Assembly (NCBI GenBank): GCA_964007475.1
Contig: OZ023273.1
Location: 4,440,176-4,504,175, forward strand
Length of the DNA stretch: 64,000 bases
Source of the DNA: Hybos culiciformis
Taxonomy: Eukaryota > Arthropoda > Insecta > Diptera > Hybotidae
Reading direction: 5' to 3'
The translations under genes were made by a program, and so were the position numbers. Below, in pieces: positions 55,474 through 64,000 of this stretch. Position 1 is the stretch's first letter, and each line of letters starts with the position of its first letter. Below the pieces are notes generated by a model. That model did not search any database, was not told the origin of the DNA, and saw nothing but the letters and a program-made list of their open reading frames with translations.

Positions 55474-56304
55474 TCATTCAATGGCATGATGGATGATTTC
55501 AAAATCTTGCTCTTTTAAATTGCCATCTTTATAAACATCAACTTTGAGGATTTTTCCAACAAATTCGTGAATCCTTTCTGCAGCTGTACAATATGGCTCA
55601 CTTACTTTAATCACTATATCTTCGAATTGTAATTGGTAACCGGCGCTATAATTTTTCGAATAAATTAATGATTTACCCAACTTTTTTTTACACACCATTT
55701 CACAATCTAGAATTGTTCTAACAGAAACATCTATAAAAGCTAATAACAGATTCTTCTCGTCAATTTCTGATATTTCAAATTGTTTTAAAATTTCAATTAT
55801 TTCATTCGTAGTTTTATTTTCTCCTAGTATTTTAGTTTTCTCAAATTTCCTTATTCCATCAATTAGTTTCTTTAACTCATTTGGCTCCAATGAGCATTTG
55901 TGATCAGATCCTTTCTGATTTTTATCAAGTGTAATGTGCCTTTCAATTATTTTTGCTCCAAATAATGCTGCAGCTTGTGATATCAAAATACCCTCTTCAT
56001 GTCCCGAATATCCAATAGTGATAGTAGGAAATTTATTTTTCAAAATTTTTATATTATTTAAGAAAACATTTTCAGGAATAGTGGGATATGATGATATGCA
56101 ATGAAGTAAAGCAAAATTTTCCTTACGATTTTCTCTCATAATATTCACTATTTTTTCGATGGTTTCATTATTTTGCATACCAGTTGATATCACTAGAGGT
56201 GTCATATGCTTAGCAGCTTTGATTAAAAGAGGAAAATTATTAGCATCACCTGACCCAATTTTGATAAAAGGTAAATCCATTGTTACTAATTCATCGAAGG
56301 AAGT
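55474..56304 (-). CDS. NANS: NANS exon 3 (most of the barrel, linker, SAF domain)
   Basis: Encodes residues 117-392. In order it holds the GSGD strand, the CISSYP strand, GYSGHE, ERHITLDK, KGSDH and SLEPNELKKLI. A long, charged then hydrophobic linker follows (about residues 272-318), then CEMVCKKKLGKS and the SAF domain through VGKILKVDV. The first ATG of the long open frame, at 56280, is internal: eight conserved-position codons precede it in this exon. Confidence 0.95.
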   Translation of the reverse strand, partial: TSFDELVTMDLPFIKIGSGDANNFPLLIKAAKHMTPLVISTGMQNNETIEKIVNIMRENRKENFALLHCISSYPTIPENVFLNNIKILKNKFPTITIGYSGHEEGILISQAAALFGAKIIERHITLDKNQKGSDHKCSLEPNELKKLIDGIRKFEKTKILGENKTTNEIIEILKQFEISEIDEKNLLLAFIDVSVRTILDCEMVCKKKLGKSLIYSKNYSAGYQLQFEDIVIKVSEPYCTAAERIHEFVGKILKVDVYKDGNLKEQDFEIIHHAIE

Positions 56305-56862
56305 CTAAAAAAAAACAATAAATATATGAAAATTCCAATTATTTTAATACTTTTTTTTAAACAATATCTATACTTCATCCATTGCAGATGATGAAAATAA
56401 AATCTTTTTTTGGTCAGCAAATACTTTAAGTTCTTGAAATTGTTCTATAGAAAATTCTAAGAATTTTTTGTGGTCACCGTAAGTTTCACCAAAGCTATTA
56501 TCATTTTTATACGCTCTTTCAAGGGCTGATTTTGTAAATTTTTCTGATAAATTAGATTTTTGAAATTTGACGCAATCACAGCCACAGTTCTGAAAAATAT
56601 GTGATAAATTTTCATTATAATATCAGCAGTTTTTTTTTACTAATTTAACGATAACATAATTTATAAGGTAAAATATTATTTTAAAAAGATTTAAAACATT
56701 AATGTATATTTATTCAATAAAAATAACAACTTTGGCCACAGAAATTAGTTTTTTGGCAACGTCCATGCTTCCTTGATGATTCTGACCAATTTCGGCAATA
56801 ATAAAAACCTTTGATTTTAGATTCAAATCAAATGAGGATTCTGAGAAATCTACCAAAACCAT
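55474..56862 (-). CDS. NANS: N-acetylneuraminate-9-phosphate synthase (sialic acid synthase), three exons
   Basis: Cytosolic enzyme that condenses phosphoenolpyruvate with N-acetylmannosamine-6-phosphate to give Neu5Ac-9-phosphate, the committed step of animal sialic acid synthesis. The coding sequence joins 56862-56731, 56589-56374 and 56304-55474 (TGA stop), about 392 residues with both junctions in phase 0. The NeuB-type TIM barrel covers roughly residues 18-275. Visible motifs are AEIGQNHQG (from about residue 23), CVKFQKS (about 50), GETYGDHK (about 78), IGSGDANNFP (about 132), GYSGHE (about 214) and ERHITLDK then KGSDH (237-251). By family knowledge the barrel Glu/Lys residues and the SGH and ERH histidines bind substrate and metal. 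LGKS at 325-328 opens the C-terminal SAF/antifreeze-like domain, ending near 386. Vertebrate NANS is about 359 residues; most of the excess is an insertion between the domains at about residues 283-313. Every core motif is intact with no internal stop, so the gene looks functional. Family assignment is very secure; exon boundaries are inferred from splice sites and homology. Confidence 0.96.
56374..56589 (-). CDS. NANS: NANS exon 2
   Basis: Encodes residues 45-116 (72 codons), starting NCGCDCVKFQKS directly after TTTTTCAG and ending SSSAMDE before the donor GAA|GTATAG. It carries the lysine-containing KFQKS strand and the GETYGDHKKFLEF segment typical of animal NANS. The next intron is only 69 nt (56373-56305), ending in a T-rich tract and TAG, and exon 3 resumes with TSFDELVT. 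Confidence 0.92.
56731..56862 (-). CDS. NANS: NANS exon 1 (start codon and AEIGQNHQG motif)
   Basis: Encodes residues 1-44. The ATG at 56862-56860 lies in AATCAAAATGG, a good insect start context. The reading frame runs through FIIAEIGQNHQG and ends VAKKLISVAK, which matches the first beta strand and helix of the family. The donor is AAA|GTTGTT, an unusual +3 to +6 sequence. The only nearby alternative (TCT|GTGGCC) would delete the conserved VAK, so 56731 is preferred. The following intron is 141 nt and ends in TTTTTCAG. Confidence 0.9.
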
Positions 56863-56960
56863 TTTGATTAAGAAAACAAAAAATTGCTGTATATTCGATA
56901 AAATGATAATTCTAACTGAAATTTATTTAAAGTAAAAGTGATGATAACTTCCGATGAAAA
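56863..56960 (-). promoter_or_regulatory. Candidate NANS 5' UTR and initiator
   Basis: Reading the minus strand, TCAGTT at 56919-56914 matches the arthropod initiator consensus (TCAGTY) and would give a 5' UTR of about 55 nt. No convincing TATA box lies about 30 bp further upstream; TTTAAATAAA is only about 10 bp away. This rests on a short motif in A+T-rich DNA, so it is tentative. Confidence 0.3.
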
Positions 56961-57514
56961 TATCATTTTAATATTATTTAATTTAATTAATAATACACAA
57001 AAACATAAATAAATCTATGTGAATGAAAAGGTTTGAAAAAACTCGATTTTTTATTTACATTACAAAAATTTTTACTGCACAATAAAATTTGCAATGCTCG
57101 AAAAATCACAAAAAGAACCCTTCCTAGTTCAAACTATTTTGTATAATACGAATGTACCTATGCATGTACCTATAATATGAAATAAGACGAAAACACGGAC
57201 GGAAATACTTCGATACTAAGATTGATATTTCGCAATATTGATAATAAATTATTGATGCTTGAGGGATAAAAGACAATCAATATATTGAACAAAATTAATA
57301 TTGCCTCGTACAAATTTAATACTTTTCTGTTTTTGGATGTGTAGGTTGATAGTAAAATGAAATTTTTTATTTGCTTATTTTGAACTAATCTGTTTGTAAT
57401 ATGTGAGGTGGCACATTCTATACTTTTGCTTTGATCAAATCTGTATATTATATACATTGAAGCTTAATTTAATAATATTTAAACAAATCTTGAAAAATGT
57501 TTCTGAAGTATATC

Positions 57515-57541
57515 TATTATTATTATTATTATTATTATTAT
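57515..57541. repeat. (TAT)9 microsatellite
   Basis: Nine uninterrupted TAT units upstream of NANS. Confidence 0.9.
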
Positions 57542-58882
57542 GAATATTATGTACATTGTACGATACATCAAATCAAATAAACTTTTTGTAATATTCTTTG
57601 TTAATTATTTTTTCTGATTTCGTTATAAATTAAATTATACTATTGTCAAAAAAGTTAAAACTAGGATTTATGCATAGTATCCTTTTATATTAAAATTATT
57701 CATTTTGAAAATTTCTTAAAACTCAACAGTGTTTTCCTTAACATGGCTAAGTAACTTCGCAAGCGATCCCACATAAATTTGCATATAATTTCCGGTCAAA
57801 ATGAATATTTAAAAAATATAATTATTAATTTTACCCGTCCATTGTGATATTCAACCCCAAAAAAAAAAAATTATATACACATAATGTTTAAAATTGGATG
57901 TTCATATATTTTATTTTAGATTTTTTTAAAGTAAACTTTTTGTAACGATTGATGCTATAAAAAAATAAAATTGAATCTAAAACCTATTGAATCAATCCTA
58001 TTGCTTGGTTTCATTACATTTAAAAAAAAAATTCTTTCGAATTAGTTTGGCTATCGTTCATTTAAATAAATATTTTATACAAAAAAACCTAATTTCAAAA
58101 TCATTTATTCAAGAAACAAAACTTCATATAATTAATTTACACAAATCTATTTTTTATAGTATATGATATTAATGACATAGATTTTATATTTAATGAGAAT
58201 AACATTTATTTATAAATAAATGAAACTATTAACAAGACCCCCTTAAAATATATTCTAACCATACTTATATACATTCAATTCATTTATATGAATTTTAAAT
58301 AGTAATTGCCCTTTTAAGAAGTTATCAAAGCATAAATGAAATAATAAAAAAAAAAATTTCAGTTAAATAAATGTATTTCCTGAATGCGAAAAGGGATTGA
58401 TTCTTCCTTCCGTATTTTGTTTGTGGCAGAGATCTAAATTCAAAACTAGGTGTTTCAGTGAGAAAGGAAGTTTATGATTTTTAATAGTATATGAACACCG
58501 ATTTATAGACAAATTAACAATTCTTTTTTAGATAAAATAATTTAAATTTATTCACCCACAACCATCTCAAAAATATTGTTGGGGTCAAAAATTATTCAAT
58601 TTTGTATCCTCAGGAATTATTTTTATTATATAATTTTTGCTTTTACCTGCATGTAAAACAATTTTGGTGGTTATAGCTGTTATTAAATATTTAAACTGCG
58701 GTATATCGAACAAAAAAGTTTAGACTTTCAAAATTACAAAAGCTGTAAAGATAAACGAAGGATTTAACCAAAGGATTGAAGGATAGTTCTTATTAAAAGA
58801 GAGTGAACAACATTACAAATGCTTTGTGAATTAAAATCATACAATTTACATTATAATTTTCTAATCGTTAGATAATTTTTTT

Positions 58883-58950
58883 TTGGAAAGGATTCGAACC
58901 TCTAATCTTTATTAGATCTGAATTCTGAATGATAATTTATTGGCTTTTAA
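58883..58950 (-). pseudogene. Decayed tRNA-like sequence
   Basis: On the minus strand an intact T arm is visible (AGAGG-TTCGAAT-CCTTT). It is preceded by a variable-arm-like stem CTAAT-AAAG-ATTAG, as in class II (Leu/Ser) tRNAs, and a degenerate anticodon arm. No acceptor stem pairs well, and an A run follows. It is probably a tRNA pseudogene or the head of an old SINE. Identity is not assignable. Confidence 0.3.
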
Positions 58951-59787
58951 AATTCGCCTCATAGTTTTGCATTTTGATGTACAAATAGAAAACTAAAAAT
59001 AATTTAATTCAAAAAAAAATTAAAATTAAAAATTAGTGTAAAAGGAAAAATAAATATAAGAGGGCAAGAAATAAGTAGGTTTTAAATTATTTTTTAATCT
59101 TTCACAAAAATTTTTAATTTTTTTTTTCGACATTAACTGATTTTTAGATTTCTATTTTATTTCGTAATGTTCCTTAGTTCATTTTTGTTCTTTAGCTAGC
59201 AACCTGTTAACAGGCTAACAGTTCTTGAAATGATCTTAAAAAATTAAAATTAATATTCCATTAATAATTATAACATTATATGAATAATATATACACCTGA
59301 CTAATCTATTATACATTAAAAAGTCAAAAAATTTAACCCAATTTATTTGTGTATATCTTGTCGCTACCTTAGATCTATCATAGATTTAGTTGATATTGGT
59401 GAACATATTATTTAATCAAAGTGAGATCGATGAAATATAACATATTTATATAGATGATTTGCTGAAAAATTTTCGAAAAAAAAAAAAACAATTTATTTTT
59501 TTGGGTCATCGTACTTTGATAAAAAAAAAAAAAAAAAACCTTATGCGCAGTAAAGCAATAAAAATCTTTATAGCTAGCATAACCTATATATGTATATACA
59601 ATTTGGTTTGAAATAGAAAAAAAAAATTGGTAAAACGATCCTATTAGAACATAAAAAAAAAAAAAAAAAAATTATGTAAAGGAATTAGAAGAAAAATAAA
59701 GAAACATGGAATTATAGTGTTATCTTTTTGTTGAATATTTCTTTTATTTTTTATTTTTTTAAATATATGTAACTTTTTCTATGTTCC

Positions 59788-60213
59788 CTATAGAAAGATT
59801 TTTACAAGTGTGCTTAGATGCGCAACAAGGTCAAAGACCTAAGAAATAAGGAATAAAAGTTACTTTAACCATAAATGTACGCATATATACACAAAAATAA
59901 ATCTATAATAATAAATATTAAAAAAAAAAAATAAAAAAATAGAAATATTGCTTAGAAAACTTAAAACGCTCTGTGGTAGATTTTCTAATGCATTGCAAGC
60001 ACACAAGAAGGAGAACATGAAAAAAATAAAATAAATACCTTTTGCTTAATATAAAATTCAAGAGGTATTCCATCATTCAAGAAATCAGGTGCCTTTATTA
60101 ATCCCTATAATTCCAAAGTTTCAATATATTGACACTTTATAAACGTTTTCTTTATTTTAATATTTTTTAATCTGGAAAGGGTTCTTTTGTCATTCTCACC
60201 CAGACGTTATTCT
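59788..60213 (-). other. Possible 3' end of an unrecognised spliced gene
   Basis: Three pieces connect by GT-AG rules. A 14-nt exon at 60213-60200 (after TTTTTGCAG, before GTGAGA) reads NNVW. A 66-nt phase-0 exon at 60104-60039 (before GTATTT) encodes 22 residues reading GLIKAPDFLNDG then IPLEFYIKQK. A 51-nt terminal exon at 59838-59788, after TTATTTCTTAG, encodes VFDLVAHLSTLVKIFL and then TAG. Implied introns are 95 and 200 nt, similar to those of NANS, and the middle exon is less A+T-rich than its surroundings. I do not recognise the peptide. Short open frames are common here, so this may be chance. If real, it would lie about 2.9 kb upstream of NANS on the same strand. Confidence 0.25.
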
Positions 60214-61349
60214 CTGCAAAAATACAAAAAAAAATTAATAGAATTTTACATTAGTGACATAATTATCATAGGTAGAAAAATATTGTAGAAAAATATTGTT
60301 TTTGCCTTTTCCCTTTTGAAAACCGAACCCTCCAAAAGCCTTTCGGTATTAAAATCGAATTGTTTATTCAATATAATACTATTAGGTTTTTCGTATCATC
60401 TGTCACCATAAATGTTTTCATTTCGCAAAATGTGAAAGATTATTAATTAATTATTTTAACTGATGGTGTCGCAATTTCAGAGTTTTAGAATCTTTGAAGT
60501 TAATTTTTTTTTAAACTCAGTTAGCTGGGTTTTTGGAACATTTCTTTAAACAATTGCTATTCGATTTATAATCGGATCATCGCATGAAAACAGATTAGAA
60601 TTTTATGACCAAGTTTTGAATATTTTATTAGATCAGGGAGAATAGGGTTAGTTTATTTTAATTTTTTTTTTTTTATTACCTTTCTAATATTATTTTTCCT
60701 GATTTTTTTTTTTAACATTTGAATTACAAAAACTAGAAAAAAAAACTTTTTTATCCTTATGCTGTTTATGCATTTCCATTTTAAATGGATTGTTTTCAAG
60801 ATAATATAGGAGATGCGTAGCGTACTTAAGTTCAAGGTTCATTGAACTTCACCTATGTATATTTTTATTTCAAAGGAATTTTATGTTTTGAGTCTTTTGT
60901 GTCCTCTACATGTTCAAAAAAATTAAAATAAATCAGATTACTGAAGTTTTTATTTATTGACTTGTTTTATTGAGATTTATTACAACGAAAACATTATCAT
61001 TTTTGGAGGGAAATCTTTTTTCACTAGTTGGTTGTATTTTATGGGAAAATATTCATTATTTTGGAAGATTACGTGATTTGAATAATTATACCAACTTAAC
61101 AATGGAAGTGGAAACACTGATAACTCATTACAATCTATTTTCTATTTTACTACTCTTGTAAAATTTATTTTGCTAGTGAATAAAATGGCTTTATGGTCAA
61201 AACTTTTACATTTTCTACTAATTAGCATTATTTTCTAATGTATATTTATCCAATGACCAATATCTAAATAGGCATTGATTTATTACTGATACATTATGCC
61301 GTTTCATCATGAATTGCTCTTTTAATATGACATTGCAAGTTATGTCGCC

Positions 61350-61378
61350 TACAAATAACCCACCAGGGGTTATTTGTA
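61350..61378. other. Perfect 12-bp-stem hairpin
   Basis: TACAAATAACCC and its exact complement GGGTTATTTGTA flank a 5-nt loop, ACCAG. The stem contains three adjacent G:C pairs, unusual in this background. No gene or coding frame is attached. It could be the core of a small transposon or a structured RNA. Confidence 0.7.
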
Positions 61379-63064
61379 TCCAATTCGTCTATTTTCTTCT
61401 TAAATGAAGTGTTCTGTTTTATGAAACTGCTAACTAGAGTTTAATAAGAACATGACTTAATTATAAGAATAAACAAACTAAGAAATTCGGTTTTCTAGGT
61501 TTCGAAGAATATCTTAATATTAAAAACTAATAACGCCAAATTTAATTTAAAAACAAAAATGCTTTAAAATAATGCTACATATATTTTGAAAGTCCAAAAA
61601 CTTATATTTTATTATCCTCGTAAAATTTCATATCTTATTACGATACAACTGTCGACAATTTTTTTTATATATATATACATATTAATTTATATAAATTCCT
61701 TAGCATTTAAAATAATTTTTAACACATTAAATTGGTTTTGCATTTAAAGTGATTTCTTTTCGTATTTTATGATTTAAATTTAAAAGAAAATATATTCAAA
61801 GCATTACGAAAATGAAAATTACCAGAGAGAAAAACTTAAAAAAAAATTGTAAGAACGAAATGTCCATGACTTGAATATTTCAAGTAAATTTTTATTAAAT
61901 TTATTTTTTTTTTGTAATCAGAAATTATGATAAGGAAATGCAAATGAAAAACAATAAAAGATTTTTGTACATATATTGTTTGGTTTAGTTTGGTTTATAT
62001 ATTATTGTCTTAAAAATGGATTGGTTAATGCGTTAAAAGTTTCATCAACAGACAATGTCAAATAAACTAAAAGTTATAGTCATGTTATGATAATAGATGA
62101 GTATAAGAGAATCGAAAAAATCAAAAGAGTTTAAATATAAAGAACTTTGTGATCGAAGTTCTAAAATATCCATTCAAATCTTAAATTGTCGAATCTTGAT
62201 ATTTGAAAATGAATTATGTTAATCCTTACGACGTGGTTCAGAAAATTAGTAGGCAATAATGTAAATTTTTTTAACTTTGTAGGAAAATTAGCTCAATTAT
62301 TTAATAGGTGTTGAAGAATGTTGAAACTTTCTCCATTAAATTATTTAGTATAGATATTTGTAATTAAATATTCTTTCATAATACGACGAGCTAATGTATT
62401 TTTAGAATTTTCTATCTCAAGAATATTTTACAATTTAAGTTAAATGTTTGTTAATAAAATGTAAGTAGATAAGTAACCTCGAAAAGACCAATTCATCTTA
62501 AGAAATGAATCATAATATCCAATTTTTTGTTCATATCAAAAAATTTTAGATTTTAGTATAGTTACGAAAACAAATTTCATTAATTTTTTTTTTATATCAT
62601 GTGTGTATGTATGTAAATAATTATTTCGTATCGTAAAATCATAGTATTTCCTGGGATATTTTTTTGTTTTTTTCAATTTTTCAATTAATTTCAAGCACAA
62701 TATTTCCTTGCTCATGCATATAAATAAATTTATGCTTTTTGTTATCTAAAATAGTATAAATTGGTTATACATAACATACATGCATGCACATATATAATGT
62801 ATGTACATATTTTAGACTTTTTAGCTAAAGTTATTATTTAATTTCTAATTTCTCTCTGAGTTAATATTTGCTATATGTGTTTTCTATTTTCTGTTAAATA
62901 AAAAAAAATTAAAAATAAAAAAAAAATACATTTATTTACAACATCATTCATAAGGCAAACATATAAAATTTATATAATGTACATATAAAGAGCAATATTA
63001 TGTATTCTGGTATATGGAATGAAATATAATATGAATATCATAGGAGGAAGAAAATTCCACCAGA

Positions 63065-63091
63065 TCACATCCAACTCGTGTACACGCGTGG
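63065..63091. other. Nested palindrome CATCCA...TGGATG
   Basis: An outer 6-bp inverted pair encloses the perfect palindrome CGTGTACACG. It is short but G+C-rich compared with the flanks. No function can be assigned. Confidence 0.35.
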
Positions 63092-63575
63092 ATGCAATCA
63101 GGTCATTGAACTAAATTTAGAGTAAAAACATAATTCTATATCTAAAAAAACTCTAAGGGATTTCTATTTCGACAAAAAATAAAAAAAATATATTATAATA
63201 ATAGTTTATTTCACACACATTAAAAGAATTTGTTTTTAGTGTGGTTTAACATTTAAAAAAAAAAAGCTGCATAATGATCAACCACGGGAGAACTGGGTAA
63301 TCGTATGTTCTACATTTGTTAATTTTATAATAATTTTCAATAAATTTACAACTTTTCGCTATAAATTCTCTTTTTATAGCGACTTACACACTTAATTTCT
63401 TATAATTATGTTTATTTAATTGAAGCATCAAAGTAAATCCTCGAATTATAAAATCTGAAAGTTTGGATTTCAAAATATTTTTTATAAAATTTATTTAACT
63501 TGTTAAGATCTTTATTTTCAGACAGTAACGTATATTGAATATATTTACGTAAGTTGGAATCGAATAAAGAACAAT

Positions 63576-63673
63576 TACCTGGTTCACATGATCGTTGAGT
63601 TGATTTTTAATATGAATTTTTTTAACTCGACGAAAACTCAACTCTGTTTCAACCCTATCATGTAAACTAGGTA
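63576..63673. mobile_element. Very short inverted-repeat element
   Basis: A 98-bp unit with imperfect terminal inverted repeats of about 28 bp: TACCTGGTTCACATGATCG at the left, and at the right the complement of TACCTAGTTTACATGATAG. An inner inverted pair CGTTGAGTT / AACTCGACG is nested inside. The GTTTACA-GATC end motif resembles that of the 42.3-kb element, which suggests a related family. Confidence 0.6.
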
Positions 63674-64000
63674 AATGCTAAATTTTAAATTAATTGAATA
63701 TTTAAAAGATTTAAAAGCGGAAATTGTATGACTTCTAGATTCTGGTTGTATAATAATAAAACTTTTGACTAAGTGTAATAAAATTGCGCCAAAAACCTTT
63801 ACAATATCGACAATAACGACTTACAACTTATACAGGTTGAATTGCCTTTGTATATAAAATTGAAAACTTAGATAATCTTTCTTGTAAACAAGCGATTTGT
63901 TTTACGAACTCTATTAAAGTGAAATACCTGTTATAATAAATTTTCTTCCATTTTTATACTTACATATTTAAAAAAAAATTAGTATAGAGGATTACAGGAT

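Larger units (their letters stand above)
56961..64000. other. Upstream flank of NANS, mostly non-coding
   Basis: Beyond the tRNA-like relic, the possible exons at 59.8-60.2 kb, the hairpins and the 63.6-kb element, nothing firm is visible. Long A/T homopolymers are concentrated at 59.4-60.0 kb. Frames at 57170-57457 (minus) and 60970-61161 have no recognisable domain. Confidence 0.6.

Noticed and set aside
55317..55502. 61-codon minus-strand frame overlapping the NANS stop
   Set aside because: It lies in another frame of the NANS 3' end and UTR; the NANS frame explains the coding signal.
1..64000. CRISPR arrays, rRNA genes, intact tRNA genes and prokaryotic operons
   Set aside because: None seen. 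Repeats are tandem or dispersed without regular spacers, and the tRNA-like sequences are SINE heads or decayed.

Overview
The window is eukaryotic nuclear DNA from a very A+T-rich animal, most likely an insect. The evidence is one spliced gene with short GT-AG introns, a CAAAATGG start context, tRNA-derived SINE copies, a non-LTR retrotransposon relic, several terminal-inverted-repeat elements, and long poly(A)/poly(T) tracts. By eye A+T is about four fifths. No bacterial features (operons, Shine-Dalgarno sites, CRISPR arrays, rRNA) are present. The order or species cannot be fixed from the sequence.

The only gene recognised with certainty is N-acetylneuraminate-9-phosphate synthase (NANS) on the minus strand. 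It has three coding exons at 56862-56731, 56589-56374 and 56304-55474. All junctions are phase 0 and together they encode about 392 residues. The enzyme joins phosphoenolpyruvate to ManNAc-6-phosphate in sialic acid synthesis. It carries the NeuB-type barrel motifs and a C-terminal SAF/antifreeze-like domain. An extra stretch of roughly 30 residues lies between the two domains.

Positions 1-55,400 hold no recognisable protein gene. They are an intergenic or intronic desert seeded with small mobile elements: inverted-repeat (MITE or foldback-like) elements at about 5.9, 21.9, 35.4, 42.3 and 43.8 kb; three copies of one tRNA-derived SINE at 13.4, 30.4 and 36.8 kb; a Helitron-like fragment at 13.9 kb; two copies of an unnamed repeat at 25.1 and 46.5 kb; and a frameshifted LINE reverse-transcriptase tail at 48.0 kb. 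Short tandem repeats and microsatellites fill much of the rest.

Right of NANS (57-64 kb) there is a possible, unrecognised minus-strand gene end at 59.8-60.2 kb, a decayed tRNA-like sequence at 58.9 kb, a perfect 12-bp-stem hairpin at 61.35 kb and a sixth inverted-repeat element at 63.6 kb. The main points for follow-up are the hairpin-forming elements, the SINE family, the NANS interdomain insertion and the possible neighbouring gene.
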